A stretch of 64,000 nt of DNA from Paramyrothecium sp. XJ0827 (GCA_020881915.1 JAJFPB010000004.1:310001-374000); one strand, 5' to 3'. Positions 1 to 11,085 are shown, counted from the first letter of the stretch. Notes: generated by a model not told the origin, from the sequence alone. Numbers and translations are program-made.

Positions 1-684
1 GGCCACAACAATGATGGTAACGAAGAAGCCGGCGACAATGGCAAATAGGCCAACTTGGTTTAGTATCGGGACGGCGCGGTTGAAGAGGCATACAAAGGCG
101 CAGCAGAGCCAAGTGGTGATGACGTAGGCGACGAATACATGCCAGCTCTTGGCCTCGAACGCGGGATGGTTCAAGGCGTACATCTGCACCACGGTATTGG
201 CGAGTATGGAGACGAAGCTGGCCAAACCACACATCCAGGCCAGGAAGTTCCACCAGCCGGCCAAGAACCCGATGAAGCGGCCGCGGCCCAGCCCGGGCGT
301 GACGGAGGCCCAGTGATAGACGCCGGCGGACGAAGGGATCGCGCTGGCGAGCTCAGCGATGCTGGCGGCAATGGTCCAGTAGAAGACGGAGGCGACGATG
401 AATTCGTAGAGGACACCCGGCGGCCCGCCGTTGAAGATGGCGACGAGGATCGAGCCGCCCATGGCCGGCCATACGCTGCCGGCCGTCATGGCCATGCTGG
501 CCAGCGAGAAGAGGTCGAACTGCCGCGACAGCTCCTGGACATGGCCCGAGGCGTTGATTCGTGCGGCCTCGGCCGTGCCAACCAGGACCTGTGGGAGTTC
601 GTGTGTCCCCTCCGCAGAGTGTTTGTTGATGCTTGACGTCTTCTGGGCATCTTCCAGCCCGGCATCTGGTATTCCTGAAGCCAT
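1..684 (-). CDS. APC-superfamily amino acid/choline-type permease, N-terminal part
   Basis: This is the first 228 codons of a plasma-membrane permease; the rest lies beyond the left end of the window. The reading frame starts at an ATG (684-682) and stays open to base 1. After a hydrophilic N-terminus of about 45 residues there is the sequence RQFDLFSLASMAMT followed by helices rich in Gly, Ala and Trp, including GSVWPAMGGSI, AELASAIPSSAGVYHWAS and FLAGWWNFLAWMCGLASF. This arrangement (a pre-TM1 F-x-L-x-S-x-A segment, then A-E-L-x-S-x-x-P-S-x-G-G/A-x-Y-x-W) is typical of fungal GABA/choline/amino-acid permeases of the UGA4/HNM1 type. About five membrane segments are visible. The substrate cannot be told from this part. 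No intron is apparent in the visible part. Confidence 0.85.
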   Translation of the reverse strand, partial: MASGIPDAGLEDAQKTSSINKHSAEGTHELPQVLVGTAEAARINASGHVQELSRQFDLFSLASMAMTAGSVWPAMGGSILVAIFNGGPPGVLYEFIVASVFYWTIAASIAELASAIPSSAGVYHWASVTPGLGRGRFIGFLAGWWNFLAWMCGLASFVSILANTVVQMYALNHPAFEAKSWHVFVAYVITTWLCCAFVCLFNRAVPILNQVGLFAIVAGFFVTIIVVA

Positions 685-1726
685 GGCAGGAATCGAACAG
701 TCGTCGACTCAATGGCCCTCCTGTCAGAACAATCGAATATGTGGAGGAAGATCAAGTTAATAAGCTCGATGCGAGGGCGGGACCCCGAGATTCCAGCATC
801 ATTGGGGTCACCTGCGTAGCGGGGTCTAGTTCACGTAGTGGATGCATCTTATCTGCCGGTCCCCATCCGTAGCGCGTCTCAACCCCGGTTCCTAGATAAG
901 ATAAAGGCGTGGTGGGCCGCTATAGCGACCTGATGTTCTGCATTCAAATGCTGGTGGGTGATGCATCGAATCTCGCAACAAGACATCATGGCCATTGGGT
1001 TTCATCATCCTTCACTTCCGATTCCACCGGGGCATTTCCTTGCAATTGTGAGGAAACTAGTCCCCATCAAAAAAGCGTCAATCAAAGATAGCAATTGAAC
1101 GGCTGGGACGACAAACCCTATCCGGAGATGGGCCCCTAACTCGTCATTAGGTCGATCTCGAGGCCTGTGATACGTGGAGCCGGGAGCCTGGGCCCGGACC
1201 GGCAACCGGCGCCGGCTTCTTTTGGGAGCCTTGCTCTTTTCGGCAAAATATCCGCAACACAATTGACTGTTGATAACGATGAAACATGCTTGTGCGTCCG
1301 CTCTGACAATATTCCCTTCCCAATCGAGGTTGTTCACCAACAAACCGGGTCAGGAGTGGTAGCAGCATAAGATCGATACGCGCCCCGGTGCATCTGGTCG
1401 CTTTCCTTCTCAAGTATGCGCTTCATCTCGATTCCCCCATCTGCTCTGCATCGGGCCCGACAAACCTGCAGTTGCCGGTACTAGATATGCAGTCTCTATT
1501 CACACCCGTCGATATGGGGATCCACCTCCGAGGAAGCTCTGTCCAGCCCGTGTGTGCAATCTCAATTACTCCAATGGCTATTTTATCATGCTATCCATAA
1601 AATACATGGCTGGCTATTCCAAGCTGAATCCACAGCGCCATTTCCAAGCGTGGCGCTGATCCCCACAGGTCCTCCATTCAATTAGAAGATCGCCGAGAAC
1701 CTATCGTTATCGATACAGTAGCTACT
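685..1726. other. Intergenic, no gene seen
   Basis: This is the spacer between the permease start and the 3' end of the phosphatase gene. Reading frames here are short and lack domain-like composition. It presumably holds the permease promoter, but I recognise no specific site. Confidence 0.5.
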
Positions 1727-3181
1727 CTATAGCTCTTCCTGCTTGTCGTTGTTACAGACACCGTCAAAGTCATGGTATTTCTCCATTCCCGCATCCACTA
1801 TCTTCTTAAACTCCTTGAAGGAACAACTCGCACCGGGTCCATCCTGACAGAGCGGTAGTGGCCGGGGTGCAGTGTTGGCAATGAACCTCACAAATTCCTC
1901 CTTTTCCGACTTGCCGCCGTGAATGCCTGGCATTTCACACGTCATCTTCTCCATGCCGACATGTCCCAAGAAGGGGATGAGGTCAGACATCCTCCAGGCT
2001 CGTACATGGTTGACGTGCGTGGTCGGGAACTCGTCGTATCCCTCGGCCGAAGATGAATTGAATATGCCTAGTGCCGTGGCAACGAAAGGCGGAACCTCCC
2101 GGTGGGTGAAGTAAAAGAAAAGACGCTGTTCGGAGGGCCAGCCATCTGTTGTTTTGCCAGCATCCTCGGTATCCTTATCGATCGCTTCAAATAGAGCGGA
2201 CTGGGAGGATAGCCAAGGGAAGCCAAGGTAGCTCGAGAGAGGGTTCAACGGCCCAACCATGTGAGCGTACTTCATGTCCCAGGCATATTCGTAGGACAGC
2301 CACTCTGCATCCGAAAAGACAGCGCATATCGGTGAGCGTTTGCCCAGAATAGCAGACTCATAACCGCAAGTTGACTGAAGCGCAAATACGTCCTTGGGGT
2401 CAAGCTCATAATCGTCGGGGGTGTATGGACTGAGGCGGCGTGAAACTTGCTTGCCGTAGACGTCTAGGAATGCAAGCTGCTCATCAGTGCCGGGCTTTTT
2501 CGAGAACTTGGAGCACACTTTGTGCGGAATCAGGGCACGAGTGCCATTGTTCAAGTTCTTCTTGTCAAACCGGGTGATTTCCGCGTTTCCGCCCTCAGGA
2601 AAGCTCTGCAGGAAAGCTTTGGCAGTATCATAGGTCCTGGCTTTGGTGTCCGTGATCACGCGCTTCACAGACGAAGCGAGGTGCCGGTAGCGCTTGACCA
2701 AGTGCTGGCCAACCTGCTTGGCATCAACCTTTCCAGAAGGCGTGACATCCTCGAGGTGGTCTTCGTCAATTGGCGAATACCATTCGTTCAAAAACTCGAG
2801 GGGACCGGTGAACCCTCCGCGGTGCTTCTCCAACTTGTAGAGGAACGGCTGGATGTAATCTTCGTACTCGGCGTCGTTGGCGTAGATGGCTGCGTGACGG
2901 ATGAGATAGGACGCCGCTGTCACCGTGCACCCTTCCGGGGCAGTGTGTTCGAGGCCAAACCCGACAGCATCGAAGTAGGGCGAGATCCCTGGCAGATGGA
3001 TGAGCGGGTCGAACTGGTAGCCTTGCGAATGGTCGAGCCTTTGGATCGGCTGTTGGAGTGGGGAGGCAACGGTGCTGCAGATCTGCGAGAGGAGTATCGC
3101 GAGCAGCACCGAGGCTACGGGCTGTGGCGCGGCTAACGAAAGTGCTTGAGCCATTGCGAGGGATGTGTGCGTAGGGAGCAT
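1727..3181 (-). CDS. Secreted histidine acid phosphatase (phytase-like, HAP superfamily)
   Basis: A phosphomonoesterase of the histidine acid phosphatase branch, expected to act outside the cell on phosphate esters. The 484-residue intronless protein opens with a hydrophobic signal region ending near residue 39. The second Met (residue 10) would give a more conventional signal peptide, so the true start may be 27 nt downstream. The phosphate-accepting motif is at R95-H96 in the form LIRHAAIYA instead of the common RHGxRxP. The C-terminal proton-donor motif appears as FTHREVPP, where HAE or HD is usual. Several Cys residues and N-glycosylation sites fit secretion, and the length fits fungal members (about 450-530). 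It lies on the same strand as the cellobiose dehydrogenase, 453 bp downstream of it. Substrate preference (phytate or other) is not predictable. Confidence 0.88.
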   Translation of the reverse strand: MLPTHTSLAMAQALSLAAPQPVASVLLAILLSQICSTVASPLQQPIQRLDHSQGYQFDPLIHLPGISPYFDAVGFGLEHTAPEGCTVTAASYLIRHAAIYANDAEYEDYIQPFLYKLEKHRGGFTGPLEFLNEWYSPIDEDHLEDVTPSGKVDAKQVGQHLVKRYRHLASSVKRVITDTKARTYDTAKAFLQSFPEGGNAEITRFDKKNLNNGTRALIPHKVCSKFSKKPGTDEQLAFLDVYGKQVSRRLSPYTPDDYELDPKDVFALQSTCGYESAILGKRSPICAVFSDAEWLSYEYAWDMKYAHMVGPLNPLSSYLGFPWLSSQSALFEAIDKDTEDAGKTTDGWPSEQRLFFYFTHREVPPFVATALGIFNSSSAEGYDEFPTTHVNHVRAWRMSDLIPFLGHVGMEKMTCEMPGIHGGKSEKEEFVRFIANTAPRPLPLCQDGPGASCSFKEFKKIVDAGMEKYHDFDGVCNNDKQEEL

Positions 3182-3634
3182 AACGTAGAGGCTGGTAATT
3201 TTCTTGGCTTTCTTTTAAGGTTGACGATCCATGACGTAGGGGACTTTCTGATCCACCTCCGTTGCTTGGGATTTGACTGGTCTGGCAGCATCACCTACCC
3301 GGTACCGTATTTACAAGGGAGCACAGGGGGCAATTCAGCATCTCGTGCATTGTCACAGCAAGATCTGGGGCCTGTAATATTACAAAAACTTTTTCTGATC
3401 CAGAATTTTCTTAAAAATGGAATCCTCCTATTGATGCAGAACTAGGCCTGTCGTTTTGTCCTCAGTTACTAAATCTGTGCGGTTTGTCCAGTGATGAAGA
3501 TTCCCCGTCACTGACCCGTTCAATACATTTCAAAAAGGGCATGTAACTTTTACGAAAATGTCCAAACATAGTAACATAGTGCAAAATTGGATTGGGAAAG
3601 GAAACAGCTTGTTAAGCATTGTCTAACTAGTTTC
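3182..3634. other. Intergenic, phosphatase upstream region
   Basis: A 453-bp spacer holding the 3' end of the cellobiose dehydrogenase transcript and the upstream region of the phosphatase. It is AT-richer than the flanking genes. No specific site is recognised. I looked for a CBM1 coding exon downstream of the dehydrogenase stop and saw none. Confidence 0.5.
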
Positions 3635-5989
3635 TCACACAAGACGTGCCCGTCTCGCGCGCTTGACCTTCGGCAAGATGCGCCTCTTGCACTCATTCGC
3701 GGTACTGTTACCACCACTGGTGCCACCAATCTTTCGGGCAGCATGCTCAGCTGTGATCATGATAATGGACTGTGTGTTACCCGTGGGCAAGTCAGGGTGA
3801 ATGGAAGCATCGACAACGTACAGGTTGTCGGTGCCGTACACCTTGGTGTTGAGGTCCACAACAGCCGTGCCGTTGGCATTTCGGCCGTCGTCAACGCCCA
3901 TCTTGGCACTGCCGACCCAGTGGTCACCACTGATCAACTTGGAAGCGAGAATGTCATCAACCGAAGCACCGGGAGTGATGTAGCTGAGGGTCGAGTTGCT
4001 GGAGCCGGTGAGGTCCAACCACCACTGAACAAACCCGGCCATGGCGCTTCGGTCACCCTCCTCAATCAGCCATGGCTTGGTCTTGAGGACAGTGTTGCCG
4101 CCAGGGGTGATGCCCAGTTCGCCAACAGTGTTGGTGCCGTGGGTCAGGAAAGTGCGCACAGTGATGACGCCAGATGCCATAGCGCTGGCGGTGCCCTGGA
4201 GGTAACGGAGACGGCCATCCGAGCCCTTAGTAGACGTCCACAGATGCATGCGTTGGGCGGCCTGCGAGAGGGGGCCCGATCCCTGGTAGTAGAGATCCAG
4301 GTCGGCCGAGTTAGGAGCTAGGGCCACACCATTGAAGTTGTAGGCACTGAAGTTGGTGGCGGCCTTGAATTGAAGCATGACCTGCGCGTGGTCCTGAAGA
4401 TGGTGTCCGACGGGAAGATCAATCCAGTCAGCCTCGTCAGGCAGTGTCACACCGGTCTGAGCAGCACCGCTCTTGACAATGGCAAGGGCATCGGCGCGAC
4501 CAATACCAGAGTTCCACAAGATTCGGGGCGATGACAGAGCGCCGGCAGCGAGGACAACCTTGCCCCCTGTCTTGACGTTGATGATCTGGCGGCTGCCATC
4601 CTCAGCCTGGGTCAAGACGCCGGTGACGCGGCTACCTTCGCGAATGGTCTGGACCACCTTGCTGTTGAGACGAAGGGTGAAGTTGGGCAGCTTCTGGGCA
4701 AAGGGCATGTAGGTGCGGGCAGGCCCAGCACGGAGCTGATCCTTGATGGACCAGGATGGACGAGAGTAGATCATGTGCTTCTCGTTGGGAGACTCAATCG
4801 AGTCAACCTCGGACCAGCCCTTGGCGCCAAGAAGTCCCGACAGGAGCTGGAAAGCATGGTCGTTGTAGTACTTGCCATCGGCAGAAGGCAGAGTAGTGCC
4901 GGGGTTACGCTCGTAGAGACGGGCGGCAGCACTTGAGACGTCCTCCCACTTCCAACCAGCAGGCCAGCGCTGCCAGTCGAACTGCGGAGGGCGAATGAAG
5001 TTGAGACCGTTGATAGAACTTGAGCCTCCCAGCAGGCAACCGGCAGTAGAGGCAGTGTCACTGCAGAAGCGTGTACCTGTAACGGCAGTCATGCTGCTAC
5101 CCAGGCTGGGAATGTCGTAGGCAGTGAGAGTGTCGTTCCAGGGAAGGCCTTGAGTAGAGCCAAGGGCGACGGTGTTGGCAGGGCCACGCTCAATCAGAAG
5201 GACACTGGCGCCAGTCTCGGCAAGTCGCTCAGCAGCAATGATTCCGGCAGTGCCGCCGCCGACAACAATGACATCGTAGGTCACGTTGAAGACACTGGGC
5301 ACGGGGAAAGTGCCGTTGCCAATGGGCAAGGTGCCGTTGTTTCCGGGGACGGTGCCGGGGGGAGGAGGGACGGTGGGAGTGGCGGCCCAAGCAGCCCACT
5401 GGGCATACGAAGCAGACTTGGCTGCTTCGATGTCAACGCCGAACTGGCCGAAGCCAGCCGCGTGATAGGGAATAGCGCTCGCGGGGTCGGAGAGCGTGGT
5501 AGGGTTCTCGGCAGAGATGGCCCATCCAAAGATGGGGTTGGCCGCAGCAACATTGGTCTTTCCAGGGACCACGCAGCCCTGGCAAACAAACGTGTATGAG
5601 AAGTGAGTGGAGTTGACAAAGGTGCCGTTGGCAATTGGCAGCGCCTTCACCTCGGTCTCGGTGTAGACATCCGGGTTGGCATAGGAGCCGGCAAGACGGA
5701 ACGAGCTGACGACGTCCTCGCCATCCGCCCAGGCGACGAGGAGGAGGCCGTTCAACATGCCTCCGTTGAAAGAGGAGGCACCCCATCCTCCAGTCTCTGT
5801 TATGGGCACAACCATCTGGCCAATGAAATCGGACTCGAGGGTTTCGGGGATCGCGATACCGAAGCTGTATCCCTTGGACTGGTATCGCTGGAAGTCGATG
5901 CCCGTGACAGGGTCATTGTAAGGAAGCGTCCGCAAGCCTTGGGCTGCGGCCAGGCCAGCCAGCCCCAGCACCGAAATGAAAGACTGCAT
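3635..5989 (-). CDS. cdh: Cellobiose dehydrogenase (AA8 cytochrome + AA3_1 flavodehydrogenase)
   Basis: A secreted flavocytochrome that oxidises cellobiose and cello-oligosaccharides to lactones and passes electrons through its heme domain to lytic polysaccharide monooxygenases. The 784-residue product has a signal peptide (about 1-17), a cytochrome b domain (about 20-200) with likely heme ligands M78 (in GGMLNGLLLVAW) and H176 (in IPYHAAGFGQFG), a Pro/Gly/Asn linker (about 203-235), and a GMC domain with the FAD dinucleotide motif VGGGTAGIIAAERL at 243-256. The GMC signature GCLLGGSSSINGL and the C-terminal catalytic pair (His in DHWVGSAKMG, Asn in PTGNTQS) are present. There is no CBM1; instead the protein ends in a short basic tail (KRRILPKVKRARRARLV). 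Architecture fits ascomycete class II/III enzymes without a cellulose-binding module. No intron is seen. Confidence 0.97.
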   Translation of the reverse strand: MQSFISVLGLAGLAAAQGLRTLPYNDPVTGIDFQRYQSKGYSFGIAIPETLESDFIGQMVVPITETGGWGASSFNGGMLNGLLLVAWADGEDVVSSFRLAGSYANPDVYTETEVKALPIANGTFVNSTHFSYTFVCQGCVVPGKTNVAAANPIFGWAISAENPTTLSDPASAIPYHAAGFGQFGVDIEAAKSASYAQWAAWAATPTVPPPPGTVPGNNGTLPIGNGTFPVPSVFNVTYDVIVVGGGTAGIIAAERLAETGASVLLIERGPANTVALGSTQGLPWNDTLTAYDIPSLGSSMTAVTGTRFCSDTASTAGCLLGGSSSINGLNFIRPPQFDWQRWPAGWKWEDVSSAAARLYERNPGTTLPSADGKYYNDHAFQLLSGLLGAKGWSEVDSIESPNEKHMIYSRPSWSIKDQLRAGPARTYMPFAQKLPNFTLRLNSKVVQTIREGSRVTGVLTQAEDGSRQIINVKTGGKVVLAAGALSSPRILWNSGIGRADALAIVKSGAAQTGVTLPDEADWIDLPVGHHLQDHAQVMLQFKAATNFSAYNFNGVALAPNSADLDLYYQGSGPLSQAAQRMHLWTSTKGSDGRLRYLQGTASAMASGVITVRTFLTHGTNTVGELGITPGGNTVLKTKPWLIEEGDRSAMAGFVQWWLDLTGSSNSTLSYITPGASVDDILASKLISGDHWVGSAKMGVDDGRNANGTAVVDLNTKVYGTDNLYVVDASIHPDLPTGNTQSIIMITAEHAARKIGGTSGGNSTANECKRRILPKVKRARRARLV

Positions 5990-7708
5990 TGTGTCGCGAA
6001 TGTGCTTGATCTGCTAAAGAGTGGACGAAGTTGTTTCGAAGAAGCGAACGTAAAAAAAGGCAAAAGAGTGTATGGCTCAGCCACCAGGAAAGGAACGACG
6101 AAAACCGAACTCGCGGTTGAGTAAGAAGCAGGAAGGCAGCAAAGGCGTGCACATCTTCCAAGTCCAACAGAAGCTTCGACGGGAGCCCGGCCTTGGCTTT
6201 ATGTCTGGTTCCTCTTTTTGTTTACCGTCTTGAACATGGGACGAATCGATGATCTCCAGTGGATTGCGCCTCCTTGATTTCCGGGGTTGCATAGAAGAGT
6301 AGATGCAGTTTGGCGGCGCTAGACCAGGGCCCGTTCCCTCTGAAACAAGTTGTCGGCTGCTCTGCCCGATGCTATTGGGAGAGCGGGAACCCACTCCCGA
6401 TGAGTGGTCGAGAAATCCGTTTCGTCTAGACTCGCTGAGCAAGTTTGCAGACAGCCTCATTAGGCAGGTCTCCCATAAGGTGATGGGGGTCGTCTGCTGC
6501 AATGTTCCCCCTATTAGTGCCCCCACCCAACCCCCCTGGTTGTTTATGGAGCCTCAATCAATTCGCTACAGGAAGCATCGTCATCAAGCATCCTGTTGGC
6601 GCGCTTTTGAACAAAGTACCATAATCGCAATCGTTGGGCCTCTCATTGGCTCCCTGCCTCCGTGCTCTCCACACGTACAGAGCGTTTGGGAAAGATTAAA
6701 TTGTGTTATTTCTGGCCGCCAAGCTATGCCGTGCCGCCACGATCTGTCTTCCTGTCGAGTTGACACCATGCGTGCTTTTGGAGCGACCAATGAGAGCAAG
6801 GAGAAAAACCGCATGGCAGAGCGGACAGCAGGGGCTTCAGTGCTTGGGTCTTCGGCTGTGGCCGTGGCACGCGTGGAATGTTGTCGATCTTCTCTCCTCC
6901 CGAATGGTCCTTCATGACAAGCAGTTTTCACGAGTCGTGCCGCATACCCCTGAACATGGCCCCAAAGTATCGTCAATCTGGTAAACCGAATTGCGTGCGT
7001 TAATCTCCCTGTCGCCATTGGTGAATCCCTCCAAGGTTGCTCTGAATCCAAGTAGACCCCCAGGTGGGAACCCTAATGATTCCGCTAGTTCCTGCAGCTC
7101 CTTGCGATCCTACTCATAAACCCCTAATTTCTCAGCATCGGTTGCGGACGAGCGCGTCTACTGCGTTAAAAAATCACAACATGTATGCCACAGTTGATTG
7201 CAGCTGAGGTGTTTCAAGACACTCCATCGATGGACTCACACTGCCGGAGTAAATTTGAACAGTTGCATACTAAGCCCATGCCAAGGATGTCTGCGTTGAA
7301 AATGCTACCAGACATGATTGGCGACAAAGAGAGAGCAACAGGGTAGAAAATTGAACCCTGAGAGAGGCTTCTGAGGAGCGCAAGGTACAGGCGGGAGCAC
7401 CTAACCGGAACCAGCGACGTTATACTCAGTCACCAGGAGCTTCTGATCTCATATTGTGATTGGCTATAGTTCGTGGAGATGTTCGGAAGGAACGGTCGCT
7501 TGAGACCGGCTTTGATCCGGTGTGACCGGTTGTGTAGTTAAAAATGTCAACTGTTGTGACTCATTCTTTAAGGCGCTGGTTTCTGTCCAACGCAGATTTG
7601 ACGTCAGTGGCTGAAGTTGCGCAACGAAACGTCGCATCTATCAAACCTCTCCTTCAATTGAATTTATTGACATCTGAGTTTGGATTCAAAATACCTTGAC
7701 CCAACGTC
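5990..7708. other. Intergenic, 1.7 kb between divergent genes
   Basis: The shared upstream region of the cellobiose dehydrogenase (minus strand) and the GNAT gene (plus strand). An open frame of about 200 codons on the plus strand near 6.3-6.9 kb has no domain-like composition and competes with overlapping frames, so I treat it as chance. No promoter element is called. Confidence 0.5.
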
Positions 7709-8287
7709 ATGGCGATAGACGATATATCCAAGGAATGGCGCCGGCAGGGTTACCTATTGTCGACGAATCGCAAGCTTATAGACGTGGAGAGTTTCGCAGC
7801 TGCTTTGGGGACCGATCTGATATGGTGGGCGACGCCCTTACCTAGAGACGCATTGCGGAAAGCGATTGATAATTCCCTATGCTTTGGTCTGTACAAGACG
7901 AACGATACCATTCCGACTACACATGGTGAACTGCCTGAACCTCATCGCCCGGTATACCTCACGTCTGACTCCCTTATAGATGATTCAAGCCTCGAAATGA
8001 TCGGACTTGTTCGAATCGTCACTGACTGCGTGACCTTGGGGTATCTGACCGATGTATACATTATGCAGGAACATCAAGGCAAAGGACTGGGGGTGTGGAT
8101 GCTACAGTGCGTGAATGAGACGTTAGAAGAATGGCCCCATCCCAGGAGGCTTCTTCTCGTGACATCTTCACCGGCGGCCAACAAATTTTACGAGCGAACG
8201 CTCGGAGCGCGGGAATGGAGTGCCTCTACTTCAGATCTAGATATTATGCAAAAGCTAGGGGCTGGTGGTGTGTCCAGCCATGATTAG
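7709..8287 (+). CDS. GNAT-family N-acetyltransferase
   Basis: A 192-residue intronless protein of the GCN5-related acetyltransferase fold, expected to transfer an acetyl group from acetyl-CoA to an amine. The acetyl-CoA pyrophosphate-binding motif A is clear: a beta strand followed by DVYIMQEHQGKGLGVWM, giving Q-x-K-G-x-G at about residues 125-132, then a helix. Motif B follows as LLLVTSSPAANKFYER with the usual Phe-Tyr-Glu-Arg. Length fits small stand-alone GNAT enzymes. Its stop codon is only 53 bp from the convergent stop of the next gene. The acceptor substrate is unknown; small fungal GNATs of this size act on amino acids, polyamines or xenobiotic amines. Confidence 0.87.
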   Translation: MAIDDISKEWRRQGYLLSTNRKLIDVESFAAALGTDLIWWATPLPRDALRKAIDNSLCFGLYKTNDTIPTTHGELPEPHRPVYLTSDSLIDDSSLEMIGLVRIVTDCVTLGYLTDVYIMQEHQGKGLGVWMLQCVNETLEEWPHPRRLLLVTSSPAANKFYERTLGAREWSASTSDLDIMQKLGAGGVSSHD

Positions 8288-8340
8288 AATAGATACAAGC
8301 ATTACTTGTGAGAAGACCTAGTGCTTCCTGGCTCTTATTT

Positions 8341-10038
8341 CTAAGTGTCAAAAGTGAACCCTCCCTGGCGAGTGCTAAAGAGCCCTTCTGGGTCGTAGCG
8401 CTCGTGGATGTCCTTCAGACGTTGATACGTCTCTGGTCCATAGCTTTCCAGTACCTTTTGCCCTTCAATAGCGTCATTCATGAACAGAGGATTGTAGCTT
8501 GACCGCACGTTAGCAAATGCAAACAAGCAAAAATTCAAGAAATGCAGTACATACCTAATGTAGTCCAAGTCACCAGACTCATAGTTTGTGGGAGGAATAC
8601 CGGAGTAATTCTCCTCGTGAAGCTCATGGAAGACGTCTACTGCGTTGGCCACAAATTCCGGGCAGGCAGTGTCGCAAGTGGGCACAAGCCAGGCGACGTT
8701 GTACTCCACCCAGATTCGGTCACCGTGCTCGGGTCTCAAGCCAAGAGCGTTTTCGCTGAGACTGGAGGCTTGACTGATGGATCGCGGTAGTGGCTGGACA
8801 GTAAATGTGAAGAGTCTGAAGTTGAGCAGCTGCTCCAGTGCCGCTACGGCTGCCATGCGCTTCGCGGTGTCGAAATGATCGTCGAGGAAGTCCGACATGT
8901 TCGCAATGGGCATGTTTGGGAACGCATTGAAGGCAATGTTGAACCCCAGACCCTCCAAATCCCCGGCGAACACGTCTTGGACCAAGTTGCCCATGGTTCT
9001 TTCTCTCGTACCATCAGTCAAGCTGAAAATAGCGTCAATCTCATCAAAGATGCCAGCTGGGGGTGCAGGTCCGTCGTAGAACATGAAAACAATAATGGCA
9101 GGGATGTTAAGTCCAAGAACGCCAAAGAAGTTAAAGGTTGGGATAAGAGCTGCTTTGGGGTCGTTGTTGTTCGCCGTAAACCTCGACACCGCGGCGAGCA
9201 GTTCGGAATGTTTGTCGCCCGTGAAGGTGCGTATGCCGCCCCAAATCCTCCCATTTTGGCCCACGTCGTACGTTTTCAGAACCAGTTCGGTGATGACGGC
9301 GTACTGATTACCGCCGCCTTTCAAGGCAAAGAACAAATCTGGGTTCGATGTAGCGCTTGCCGTTGTAATTGTACCGTTGGCGAGCACGACTTGGAAGCTC
9401 ACCACATTGTCGCACGCCAAACCCTAGAAGATCAAGTCAGCGTTATTTTTCTTCATGGAGTGTGTGGCACGTACGTATTGAGGCGAAAGATGCGAAAGGC
9501 CACCTCCGAGAGTAAAGCCGCTGACGCCTACATTGCCCAATCGACCACCAACGGCAGACTTTCCAAGCGGATCCAGGCTCGCGTAGACATCCTCCCATTG
9601 CGCACCAGCCCCGACTCTGACAGTCTGGCCATCCGCCGAAGGAATTGCGTACTTAAAGTTGGGCCGGAACGCTATGAGCACGCCCTCATCGACACTGGAG
9701 AATCCTATATTGGGGTTGTGCCCGGAGCATTTGAGTGCAAACTGGACCGAAGGATGCCTTCCGAGAGTCTGGATGGCAAAGGAAACCTCTTCCGCGGTGG
9801 CAGGGAAGAAGGCACAGGCTGCACGGTTCGATTTGCTCCTCAGATTCCAGTAATTGACATTCGTGTCATGATAGAGGGTTGCGTTCAAAGCCGTGGAGTG
9901 ACCGTTGGCACTTAAGGGGTCCCATACCAGATGCCGGGGAAACGCCTCAAAAAGCTCCGAGCACGCAGCCACAGTTTCCTGTGTGGGAGCTGCTTGAGCC
10001 AATGACCATATTGATGCCAGGAAAAGTAAGGACCGCAT
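8341..10038 (-). CDS. Secreted FAD-linked oxidase, BBE/AA7-like
   Basis: A flavin-dependent oxidase of the berberine-bridge-enzyme group (FAD_binding_4 plus BBE domain), probably secreted. Exons are 10038-9475, 9423-8555 and 8497-8341. The introns (51 and 57 nt) are GT-AG, the second has a GCTAAC branch site, and both keep frame to give 529 residues. A signal peptide covers about residues 1-17. The FAD-attaching histidine is H107 in KCSGHNPNIG. The PCMH fold is seen through GGRLGNVGVSGFTLGGG and ALKGGGNQYAVIT. The C-terminal BBE signature is RYDPEGLFSTRQGGF. No Cys stands in the GGRLGNVGVSGF loop, where bicovalent members have one, so attachment is probably through His alone. Fungal homologues oxidise carbohydrates or tailor secondary metabolites, and I cannot choose between these. 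Confidence 0.9.
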
Positions 10039-11085
10039 CGTGAAAGTCCACCAGCTTCAAGGCTAGAATGATGAGACAGAGGAGCTTGGATGATACGCTA
10101 CGGCCTGGCTAAAATTTCTCTCCATGGCGCCAGGAAATACCAATTTATACAACAACTTGGAGCGGTGTCGTCTAGACTACGAGGGATGAACTTGACGTCT
10201 TGGCAGCTCATCAATCCTGGAGACTTGACAGCTGTCATGTCGTATTTTGCCGGAATTCATGCACGCGACACTGCTACAGCCTGCATGGACAGCTGACAAG
10301 GGCCATATTTTCTCCTCCAGGAGATGGAAATGATCGTCAAACCCACCTACGGCAAATGCCCGCATACCCTGGCTAGTATACGCTTGCCCTGGCCCGTTGC
10401 ATCCCCATGCGGAAACCCGGTCCCGAGCTGAAAACCAAAAGCGTAATCGTGTCGTCCCAATGCATGTGATTGGTACCAGAAACAGGAATAGGGTCTCCAT
10501 GATGATGTCGTTGTGCAGACAAAATCAATAATTCCTTTGTGGACCCCGGTAGCTAGATTTGACTATTCTTCCCATGCATCAACGTTTGGGCTGCCTCTGC
10601 ATGCTTCATCGCACAGCCTCGCGGGAGGTATGTTACGAGACAGCCACTAGCTTCAGGAGTGCTGTCATGCGGGTTCATAAGGAGGCATGCAGGGACAGGT
10701 CATTGACGACGGTTATGTCATTGTCTGCATTTGAAGTTGACTACTCCTTGAAAGTTTGATTGTGATTTCCTGCTTCAAATTGTGAGATACCAAGGATTGA
10801 CCTGTAGCGGCTTGGCGGGATCATCTGACAGCTGCAGCTCTCGTAAAACGGAATAGCGCTCGGTAAAGGCCTGCAGATGTTGGCTCGCCGGACAGACATA
10901 CCTCTCATTTGCAATCCAACTCACGTTTAAGAGAGGGGAGATGACGTTGAGGCTCACCCAAACTCGGATGTTTTAATTTTAAATAAGTTTAAGACGGTAC
11001 GTGAAGCTAACCCAACACCAAATAATCCGAGGTTGACCATTTAAATTGCTTCTCTTTTCCCTTTTCCCCAAAAGAAGAGGAAGAA
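10039..11085. other. Intergenic, no gene seen
   Basis: The upstream region of the FAD oxidase. Frames are short and the base composition is mixed, with an A/T-rich stretch near 10.95-11.06 kb. I recognise nothing specific. Confidence 0.5.

Noticed and set aside
2522..3136. 204-codon frame opposite the phosphatase
   Set aside because: It lies entirely antisense to a well-supported gene; the open frame comes from that gene's codon bias.
6303..6917. 204-codon open frame on the plus strand upstream of cellobiose dehydrogenase
   Set aside because: Similar-sized frames overlap it on the other strand, composition is not protein-like, and no motif or signal peptide is visible.
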